Shown here: positions 1-5,158 of the stretch, in pieces | Layout of the letters: every line of letters starts with the position of its first letter | Numbering within the stretch: position 1 is the first letter of the stretch | Assembly (NCBI GenBank): GCA_023425615.1 | Contig: JAFACJ010001088.1 | Location: 1 to 5,158, forward strand | DNA length: 5,158 bases | Source of the DNA: Actinomycetes bacterium | GTDB lineage: Bacteria > Actinomycetota > Actinomycetes > Streptosporangiales > Streptosporangiaceae | Direction of reading: 5' to 3' | Translations under genes and position numbers: made by a program | Notes under the pieces: generated by a model | The model's input: the letters and a program-made list of their open reading frames with translations, nothing else | What the model was told of the DNA's origin: nothing | Databases searched by the model: none

Positions 1-174
1 TTTGCCAGCTCCTCTTCGCAGCCTCGCCAGCTCCGCGACCGCGAAGGAGTCGTCTTTTCTGTAGCCGTACTGCAGCCTGTTGATGTAGCGCCCGGTCACC
101 TCTCCGACGACTTCCCTCATCGTCTCCTCTGGCCATGCCACAGCGGTCACGGCGCTTTTCGCTGGCTGGGGCAT
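1..174 (-). CDS. cse2: Cse2 (CasB), Cascade small subunit, N-terminal part
   Basis: This frame is open from an ATG at 174 to the left edge, giving 58 residues of an incomplete protein. The start is MPQPAKSAVTAVAWPEET, followed by a segment ending in LARLRRGAGK. Arg-rich 'LRRG' segments of this type, close to the N-terminus, are typical of actinobacterial Cse2, and the position directly after cse1 matches the usual type I-E order (cas3, cse1, cse2, cas7, cas5, cas6e). Cse2 is an all-helical protein present as a dimer in Cascade. It lines the belly of the complex and stabilises the crRNA and the displaced DNA strand. The start is well fixed by a strong AAGGAGG eight bases upstream. The gene is cut off by the window edge and no stop or frameshift is seen. 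The call rests on the short N-terminal signature plus context, both seen here. Confidence 0.85.
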   Translation of the reverse strand, partial: MPQPAKSAVTAVAWPEETMREVVGEVTGRYINRLQYGYRKDDSFAVAELARLRRGAGK

Positions 175-182
175 GCTGTCTT

Positions 183-189
183 CCTCCTT
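183..189 (-). promoter_or_regulatory. Ribosome binding site of cse2
   Basis: On the minus strand this reads AAGGAGG, a near-perfect Shine-Dalgarno sequence, with 8 nt between it and the ATG at 174. It decides the cse2 start. It also shows that cse2 has its own strong initiation site and does not rely on translational coupling to the fusion gene, which stops about 65 nt earlier. Confidence 0.8.
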
Positions 190-253
190 GAGGGGACGGG
201 GGCATGTGCGCGATCGGCTGATCCGTAGCGCAGTCGGGAGCGGGAACTACGGC

Positions 254-3200
254 TCATCTGTCCGCCTTCGGCAGGACTTTGTCGAGCCTGGCGAAGAACC
301 ACAGTTGAGCCAGGGAGTCGTCGATCCATCGCTCCCCTCTCTCTCCCTTGACGAGACGGCCTTCGGAGGCCGCGGGGGACGCCCCGTCCAGCAGTTCCCA
401 GCCAAGGCGTGCGATGACGGAGCGGACGGTGTCGCGCCACTGCACACCGGCCTGCCCGGGGGCGACATGGGCGGCGAGTCCGGAGAGCCACCGGCGGTAG
501 TGCTCGTCCAAGGCACCGAATCCACGATCCTTTGCGGCTTCCTCGGCCGACTCGGGGTCACTGCCTGCAGCTCTCGCCAGGTCCCCGGCCAGTCGGCCGA
601 GGGCGCGCACCGCTTCCTCGGCGTCGCGTACCGCGTCGAGGGCCTTGGCACCGTAGTCGGGTCTCTCCTCATGGAGGAGGACCACCGACATCAGCACAGA
701 ATCATCAACAATCTCGTCGATGACGGACTGCTGGGTACCGTAGATCGCCCCGATGGTGCGGATTCTCAGCGGATCGCGGGGGTCGAGTTCCCCTTCGGTC
801 GTAAGCATCGTCAGCCAGCGGACGATGCCCGGAGGTAGTGAATGCGGGGCGTGTCTCCCCGTATCGTCCGAGGACGTGCGCTGGGGGGCCAGGAGACTGC
901 CCAGCCCTCGCCAGGCGGACCGGGCGGGGTCATGCTGGCGAGGCAGGTACACCGGCGACCTGGACAGTTTCTTCTCCTGGGTCGGGCTGCGCCGCCAAGG
1001 CGTCATCGGCTCCAGCTTCCAGGGCGCCTTCATGGAGAGGGGGTCGCCGTAGCCCAGGACGACGCCGGTGGCAGCCCGCCCGTCGTGGTGCAAGAGCACC
1101 CGTCGGGACTGCCAGGTATACAGATCTCGCACACCAGAGGGGCGCCTGATGCCGGGGTCATCGGCGGCAGGGCCAGGGCCGGTGGGAGGGCGTCTCCAGA
1201 TCGGGACGTCGGACCGCCCGTCGGTTTCGACGATCTCTTCCTCTAGAGCGATGAGGTTCAGAAGAAGAGTTTCGCGCAGGGTCCTCCCCTCGGCCAGGAC
1301 TCCGCCCAACGCTCCCGAGGAACCCACTCCCAGGGGGTAGACCTTTCCGCCTTTGACCCGTTCGTCGCCTTCCATTCCGGTTTTGATTCCAGATGGGTCG
1401 AACGCATGCACGTGCACAATCCATCGCGCCGCCTCAGCGAATCCCAGTCGTTCGACGCCGGGCCGGCGCATCGCGAAGAACGGCTCACCGTTGGGAACGT
1501 CGGCGACGATCCGGTTCAGCGAGGAAACCTCGTTCTTCGCAGAATGCAGTCCTGCCACCTGATAGAAGGGACGTTCGGCGTGCAGAAGGTCGAATCGGTC
1601 GCGGTGCTCTTGCAGGTATCCCGGGACTGCGGCGAAGGGATCTTCCGCGTTCCATAGGTCTGCCCAGTCCCCCAGTTCCCAGGGGCCGTCGAGCGCATCG
1701 TGCAGGATGGCCAGGAGCAGACGCAGGAGCGCGAACTCCTGGGTAGGGACGTCGCCGATCAGGCGCCGCAGGTCACCCGCCTGCCGGAAGACCTCCGTCA
1801 GGGAGAGTTCGTCGGTTCCTCCGTCCAGACGCTGCACAGGCAGCCACGGTTGATCGGTCAGATCGAACACCCCGGTTCGAGAATCGGACGAAACCAGAGA
1901 ATGTCCCATATTGCCCGAAATAATATCCTGGGTGAAGTTCCCACCCTCCAAGTCGGCCTCCTCAGACTCCGGTTCCTGACCCATTTCTGCGTTGATGGCC
2001 GATTCACCCGGAAGGGTGACCCTCAAGCCGTCGGCCTCGCTGTAATGCAGTTCACACCCTGCCAAACGGGTACGACATTTCTCGTCAAGAACCAGCAACA
2101 GCTCCCCGGCGAGCCAAGGGCACTCCTTGCTCTGCCAAGCGGGGATCAGAGTCCGTTCCAGTTCCCTGATGGTCGTGTCGATCGCCCATGGCTTGGAGAA
2201 CCGTGGTGGCAGGACGACAGCGCTCGCTGCGACCGCTTCGGCGGCTCTCCGGGAAGGGGCGCTGTGCTCGGGCAACTCCAGGCCGCCGCGGCCTCCGTCC
2301 AGCCAAGGCAGGGTGGTCAGCCGACCGTCCCGCGACCGCTGGACGACGAGAACCTCCAGGCTCTCCTCGCTGTCACGGACTTGAGCACGGCCGACATGGC
2401 TGTCATCCACGTCGCCGGCCTGCGCCTCCAGCCAGCCGAACAGCGGCCGCCCCGGCCGCCGCACCGGCCCCAGCAGGAAAGCCCCGGCTTCCTCGCGCTT
2501 CTCGGCGACACTCCGCTCGTGCTCTGCACGGGCTTCGGCCATCGCCTTCGCCCATGCCTCCTCACCCACCGATTCGCCCCCGTACGCGCGCTGCACGAGC
2601 GGGCTGATGTGGTCCGGCAGCACGAGAGGAGCACCGTCCAGATGCGGCGCGAGCACACCCAGCGCACGCAGAAGAGCGTGCCGCCCGTAGACCTTCGTGC
2701 TTCCCTGTACCGAGTCTGGAGGAGACGTCCCCCACTCCACGCCGGTGATCAGGCAACGGGCTCTCGCCAGCCGCGATGGCCGGATCCGCTTATGCCGGTG
2801 CAGGCGCCCCATGCGCTGAAGAAGGAGGTCCACGGGAGCCAGATCACTCACCAAGAGGTCGAAATCGACATCCAGGGACTGCTCCACCACCTGGCTCGCC
2901 ACCACCACATGGGGGCCAACCGGGCGGTCTCCGTCAGGGCCGAACACCGTCCGCAGCATCGCGTCCCTGGCCGCCCGATCGGCTGCGACGAACCGCGAGT
3001 GGACCACGGTCACCGCACGGTCACCGAAACGCTCCCGTAGCCGGTCGGCGGCCTCCAGTACGCGGTCCACCGTGTTGCGCACCACCAGTGCGCATCCTCC
3101 GTCCGCCAGTTCCCGGCCCAACCGGTCCACCAGGAGCGTCAGGTCATCGTCCAACCGCTCCAAGACGACCTCCGTGCGCCGCCCCGAGGCCGCCGGAGGA

Positions 3201-4891
3201 CAGGCGAGAAGCGGGGAGGAACCATCGGCGACCGCCGTGATCAGCGGATAGGCGTCCTCGGTCATGTCCAGTTCGGCGGCGGAATCTCCCGCATACGCCT
3301 CCGCCAGAGCTCGACGGCGTTCCGCCGGAAGCGTCGCTGACAGCATCACAACAGGCACTTTGTAAGCCGAAAGCCACTGCAGGACGCGCTCCAGGTAGCG
3401 GCTCATATAAGCGTCGTAAGCGTGCACCTCGTCGATGACCACGACTTTGCCCGCAACGGCCAGGTGGCGCAGAGCCAAGTGGCGGCTCTTCAACCCTGCG
3501 AACAGCACTTGGTCGATCGTCCCTACGGCGAAAGACGCCAGCAGAGACTTCTTCCGGCCCCGCAACCACTGGTGCGCGTGCAGCCCAGACGGTGCCTGAC
3601 GGGATGTGCGCTCGACGCGTATCTCCTCATCTCCGTCGACTTCCACGGCGGCGATCGTCTGACGGTCCTCCCGCATCAGCCCTGCCCACACATCGTTGAG
3701 CGCGGCCTTCGCATGGGCGAGCACCACCGACTTGGGGCCGTCGAAAGATAGTCGCTCCAACCACGCCAACAGGCGGGGGAACATCGCGTCCCCCGTCGCC
3801 CTCGTCGGCAGCGCCACGAGCAGACCACCCGCGCCGCTCCTAGCTGCCAGGATCTCCGCAGCGGCCAAGGCCGCCTCCGTCTTCCCCTCCCCCATCGGCG
3901 CTTCGATCATCAGCAGCCCCGCAGCCGGCATCTCCCGCGCCATACGCACGGCCTCCGCCTGCACGGGCCTGATCTCGGCTCCCGCAGGCAGAGCGAACCG
4001 ACCCCCGAACACTTCTGCGGCCGACCCCTCGGGCTCTCGTGGCCGCCACGGACCGGGCAAATCCAGACCGCGCCAGGCCGCCTCAAGCCGACGCCGCTCC
4101 CCTTCCTCGCCGACCGAGAGCCACGACGACGGATCGTAAGGGAACAGCTCGGACGCGCTGGCTATCCAGTCGGACAGGATCACCACTGCCGTCAACACGA
4201 CCTGCACCGGCTGCGGCAGCCGCACCGACCGCCACTCCCCCAACCGTTCCCCCGCCCCCGCCAACTGCGCGCACCCCTCTACGAGCTCTCGCTGCGCCTT
4301 CTGCCACAGCTCTTTGCTCGCCCCTGAGTGCCACAGCAGATTCTCACGGTTCTGCAACTCATGGATCTGCTGATGTTCCGGCGGGGTTCCGTGATGCCCG
4401 CCGGCGACCACCGCGAACTGCCCTGCCGTCCGAGCGCTGAACCCGTATCGATCCGCCAACCACTTCTGGATCAACATCTGCCCCGCCAACCCGTGGGGGG
4501 CCTTGCGCCGATCCAGCCCGTACTGCTTTCGCGAGTGCATCTCCAGGCCGGCATCGCACATCCGCCGCGCCAGACCCTCTACCTGGCAGGCGAATGTCGG
4601 GGTGCACTTACCAAGATCATGAGACGCCGCCAGGAACACGATGAGCCGACGCCCGTCCTCTTGCCCTTCCGGCAAGGTAGCCCCGACAGACTCTCGCACA
4701 TTCCACGGCAGCCACTCATCCCACAGCAGCCCCGCCACCGCCGCGCTGTCCGCCATATGCCGCCACAGCGGCAACCATTCTTCAGTCGAATAGTCATGTT
4801 TGGCCCACGCCTTCCGCGCCCCTTCCGAGAGCGACGCGAAGGCCAGATGAGCACCTACGCCGACCACTGAGCCCTTCCCTCCCCAGGTCAC
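254..4891 (-). CDS. cas3-cse1: Cas3-Cse1 (Cas3-Cas8e) fusion protein, type I-E CRISPR interference
   Basis: One frame joins the type I-E effector nuclease-helicase Cas3 to Cse1/Cas8e, the Cascade large subunit that reads the PAM and recruits Cas3. Numbering is from GTG 4891. HD nuclease (about 30-260): H45, H91-D92 in SHDLGK, H133, H166-H167 in GGHHG, D241. Helicase (about 300-720): RPVQ 308-311, Walker A GEGKT 334-338, Ia LPTRATG 361-367, DEVH 487-490, SAT 518-520, motif V 663-676, motif VI QRMGRLHR 692-699. The Cas3 C-terminal domain runs to about 965, then an acidic linker, then Cse1 from about 1008 (VFDLTDQPWLPVQRLDG). Cse1 shows PTQEFALLRLLLAILH 1049-1064, a Gly-rich PLGVGSSGALGG 1186-1197, TWQSRRV 1259-1265, and a C-terminal helical region from about 1390. 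At about 965 and 538 residues, both halves are full length. No frameshift or lost catalytic residue is visible. The stop is TGA 254-256. The GTG at 4867 is a better-supported start. Such fusions are known in some actinobacteria. Confidence 0.95.
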   Translation of the reverse strand: MTWGGKGSVVGVGAHLAFASLSEGARKAWAKHDYSTEEWLPLWRHMADSAAVAGLLWDEWLPWNVRESVGATLPEGQEDGRRLIVFLAASHDLGKCTPTFACQVEGLARRMCDAGLEMHSRKQYGLDRRKAPHGLAGQMLIQKWLADRYGFSARTAGQFAVVAGGHHGTPPEHQQIHELQNRENLLWHSGASKELWQKAQRELVEGCAQLAGAGERLGEWRSVRLPQPVQVVLTAVVILSDWIASASELFPYDPSSWLSVGEEGERRRLEAAWRGLDLPGPWRPREPEGSAAEVFGGRFALPAGAEIRPVQAEAVRMAREMPAAGLLMIEAPMGEGKTEAALAAAEILAARSGAGGLLVALPTRATGDAMFPRLLAWLERLSFDGPKSVVLAHAKAALNDVWAGLMREDRQTIAAVEVDGDEEIRVERTSRQAPSGLHAHQWLRGRKKSLLASFAVGTIDQVLFAGLKSRHLALRHLAVAGKVVVIDEVHAYDAYMSRYLERVLQWLSAYKVPVVMLSATLPAERRRALAEAYAGDSAAELDMTEDAYPLITAVADGSSPLLACPPAASGRRTEVVLERLDDDLTLLVDRLGRELADGGCALVVRNTVDRVLEAADRLRERFGDRAVTVVHSRFVAADRAARDAMLRTVFGPDGDRPVGPHVVVASQVVEQSLDVDFDLLVSDLAPVDLLLQRMGRLHRHKRIRPSRLARARCLITGVEWGTSPPDSVQGSTKVYGRHALLRALGVLAPHLDGAPLVLPDHISPLVQRAYGGESVGEEAWAKAMAEARAEHERSVAEKREEAGAFLLGPVRRPGRPLFGWLEAQAGDVDDSHVGRAQVRDSEESLEVLVVQRSRDGRLTTLPWLDGGRGGLELPEHSAPSRRAAEAVAASAVVLPPRFSKPWAIDTTIRELERTLIPAWQSKECPWLAGELLLVLDEKCRTRLAGCELHYSEADGLRVTLPGESAINAEMGQEPESEEADLEGGNFTQDIISGNMGHSLVSSDSRTGVFDLTDQPWLPVQRLDGGTDELSLTEVFRQAGDLRRLIGDVPTQEFALLRLLLAILHDALDGPWELGDWADLWNAEDPFAAVPGYLQEHRDRFDLLHAERPFYQVAGLHSAKNEVSSLNRIVADVPNGEPFFAMRRPGVERLGFAEAARWIVHVHAFDPSGIKTGMEGDERVKGGKVYPLGVGSSGALGGVLAEGRTLRETLLLNLIALEEEIVETDGRSDVPIWRRPPTGPGPAADDPGIRRPSGVRDLYTWQSRRVLLHHDGRAATGVVLGYGDPLSMKAPWKLEPMTPWRRSPTQEKKLSRSPVYLPRQHDPARSAWRGLGSLLAPQRTSSDDTGRHAPHSLPPGIVRWLTMLTTEGELDPRDPLRIRTIGAIYGTQQSVIDEIVDDSVLMSVVLLHEERPDYGAKALDAVRDAEEAVRALGRLAGDLARAAGSDPESAEEAAKDRGFGALDEHYRRWLSGLAAHVAPGQAGVQWRDTVRSVIARLGWELLDGASPAASEGRLVKGERGERWIDDSLAQLWFFARLDKVLPKADR
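1871..1998 (-). other. Interdomain linker between Cas3 and Cse1, AT-rich
   Basis: These bases encode residues about 965-1007, joining the end of the Cas3 C-terminal domain to the first conserved Cse1 residues (VFDLTDQPW). The first half is acidic (GQEPESEEADLEGG) and the second is rich in Asn, Ser and Gly, as expected of a flexible, disordered tether. Counting 1891-1940 directly gives 21 G or C in 50, far below the surrounding gene. The dip could be a leftover of the intergenic spacer between once-separate cas3 and cse1 genes, or simply relaxed codon choice in a disordered linker. Met 995 (ATG 1907-1909) and GTG 1868-1870 could in principle start a separate Cse1, but neither has a convincing Shine-Dalgarno sequence. 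Confidence 0.7.
4877..4884 (-). promoter_or_regulatory. Shine-Dalgarno-like site favouring the GTG 4867 start of cas3-cse1
   Basis: The minus strand reads GGGGAGGG here, followed after 9 nt by an in-frame GTG at 4865-4867. The longer frame's GTG at 4889-4891 has only GGGTTCCGATGGCAT before it, which lacks a good Shine-Dalgarno. The protein probably starts at 4867 (VVGVGAHLAFASLSEGARKAW), eight residues shorter than the maximal frame. Both starts lie before the first HD-domain motif, so activity would not differ. No in-frame ATG lies between the upstream TGA and either GTG. Confidence 0.55.
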
Positions 4892-4939
4892 ATGCCATCG
4901 GAACCCAAAGAAACACGCAGCAAGGCGCTTTCCAGAGAT

Positions 4940-4970
4940 GACATACGCGAATCGTGTACCGTGCCCTCAA
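4940..4970 (-). promoter_or_regulatory. Possible promoter of the cas operon
   Basis: On the minus strand TTGAGG (4965-4970) is followed after 19 nt by TATGTC (4940-4945). These loosely resemble -35 and -10 hexamers of a vegetative actinobacterial promoter. The spacing is longer than ideal and both boxes are imperfect. Transcription would begin near 4933 and leave a leader of roughly 40-65 nt before the GTG start. The -35-like box lies within an arm of the inverted repeat described at 4954-4991, so both roles may not hold. This is a weak prediction, made because the operon needs a promoter somewhere in this short stretch unless it is read from the gene to the right. Confidence 0.2.
4944..4958. 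promoter_or_regulatory. 15-bp near-palindrome, possible operator
   Basis: The sequence TACGCGAATCGTGTA is an odd-length palindrome with six of seven base pairs matching around a central A. It sits 53-91 nt upstream of the two candidate cas3-cse1 starts and inside the spacer of the weak promoter candidate. A dimeric repressor, for example of the TetR, GntR or Xre type, would fit such a site, but no family can be assigned. Short palindromes of this quality also arise by chance, and only one copy is seen. Confidence 0.3.
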
Positions 4971-4991
4971 CCAGTCGAGGGCACCGGACAC
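4954..4991 (-). terminator. Inverted repeat with 15-nt arms, likely hairpin terminator
   Basis: Arms 4954-4968 and 4977-4991 match at 13 of 15 positions, including eight uninterrupted pairs (GTGCCCTC with GAGGGCAC) next to an 8-nt loop. In minus-strand RNA this is a GC-rich stem that begins 4 nt after the TAG at 4996-4998. No run of U follows, as is common for terminators in high-GC actinobacteria. The simplest reading is the terminator of the gene to the right, insulating it from the cas operon. It could instead act as a bidirectional stem or as a protein-binding site. It does not resemble a type I-E CRISPR repeat, which carries a CCCCGC/GCGGGG stem with a short loop. Confidence 0.5.
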
Positions 4992-4995
4992 ACAC

Positions 4996-5158
4996 CTAAC
5001 GCCGTCGGCCCTGGCGACTCCGGGGCGATCGAGGCGGCGCTGGCGTCGTCCACAAGACGACAATGATGATCACCGACACCAGCCAAGAGGGCAGCACTGG
5101 TGCTACTGCGGCCACGGTGAACATGATGGAAACCAAATTCGGGGCAGGCTCCTTGGAA
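4996..5158 (-). CDS. Possible C-terminal end of a small membrane protein, unidentified
   Basis: A minus-strand frame is open from the right edge to TAG 4996-4998, giving 53 codons. It contains a hydrophobic stretch that could span the membrane, from about MFTVAAVAPVLP through WLVSVIIIVVLW, then a Pro-rich, strongly basic tail ending in SRQGRRR. That pattern, a helix followed by positive charges, would suit a single-pass protein or the last helix of a larger one with its C-terminus in the cytoplasm. The hairpin directly after the stop supports a real gene end. An ATG at 5122-5124 and a TTG at 5134-5136 could also start a very small protein, but Shine-Dalgarno spacing is poor for both. I recognise no family. 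Coding bias is not decisive, and an opposite-strand frame from 5063 competes with it. Confidence 0.35.
   Translation of the reverse strand, partial: SKEPAPNLVSIMFTVAAVAPVLPSWLVSVIIIVVLWTTPAPPRSPRSRQGRRR

Noticed and set aside
173..838. Plus-strand open frame of 221 codons across the 3' end of cas3-cse1 and the cse2 start
   Set aside because: It is antisense to the Cse1 C-terminal domain and to the cse2 ribosome binding site. It shows no domain, and the minus-strand genes explain the sequence fully.
1700..3040. Plus-strand open frame of 446 codons opposite the cas3-cse1 gene
   Set aside because: It lies wholly antisense to well-conserved Cas3 and Cse1 domains. Its translation is rich in Arg, Pro, Gln and His with no recognisable motif. 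Long antisense frames are common opposite GC-rich genes.
254..4891. Possibility that the fusion is a degraded pseudogene
   Set aside because: The frame is uninterrupted, both halves are of normal length, and all HD and helicase catalytic motifs that could be read are intact.
4954..4991. Inverted repeat considered as a CRISPR repeat or array remnant
   Set aside because: It occurs once, has no spaced copies in the window, and its GTGCCCTC/GAGGGCAC stem with an 8-nt loop differs from the type I-E repeat pattern of a CCCCGC/GCGGGG stem with a short loop.
4794..5063. Minus-strand frame of 89 codons overlapping the cas3-cse1 start
   Set aside because: It runs through the inverted repeat and into the HD-domain coding sequence in a different frame. 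It has a TTG start, and its composition (Arg, Cys, Trp) looks non-coding.
5063..5158. Plus-strand frame starting MMITDTSQEGSTG and open to the right edge, as a divergent gene
   Set aside because: There is no Shine-Dalgarno sequence before the ATG, and the translation is short and unrecognised. The opposite frame, with a hydrophobic helix, a basic tail and a hairpin after its stop, is slightly better supported. It cannot be excluded without more sequence.

Overview
The window is GC-rich, with G or C favoured at third codon positions and GTG starts in use. This points to a high-GC actinobacterium, probably Streptomyces or a close relative. That assignment is an inference from composition and from the protein family, not from a marker gene. 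Apart from one short open frame at the far right edge, everything supported here reads on the minus strand.

The window holds the front of a type I-E (Cascade/Cas3) CRISPR-Cas operon. Nearly all of it (about 254-4891) is a single uninterrupted frame of up to 1545 codons. This frame fuses a complete Cas3 (HD nuclease, superfamily 2 helicase, C-terminal domain) to a complete Cse1/Cas8e, the large PAM-reading subunit of Cascade. The two halves are joined by an acidic linker of about 40 residues, and the DNA coding for it is distinctly AT-rich. The next gene on the same strand begins 79 nt downstream behind a strong ribosome binding site. It is cse2 (casB), the small subunit, cut off by the left edge after 58 codons. 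No CRISPR array, adaptation genes or other Cascade genes lie inside the window; they would be expected further left.

On the right (4892-5158) is a short upstream region. It holds a long inverted repeat, an overlapping 15-bp near-palindrome, and at the edge the possible 3' end of a minus-strand gene for a membrane-anchored protein with a basic tail. The inverted repeat begins 4 nt after that gene's stop, so it may be the terminator separating it from the cas operon. A cas promoter and operator would have to lie in the same roughly 100 nt.

Taken together, Cse1 within Cascade recognises the PAM and opens target DNA, and Cas3 is then recruited to nick and degrade the displaced strand. Here recruitment is replaced by a covalent link. 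Every catalytic motif I could check in Cas3 is intact, so the fusion looks functional. Natural Cas3-Cse1 fusions are already known from some actinobacterial type I-E systems, so this is an uncommon variant and not a new system.
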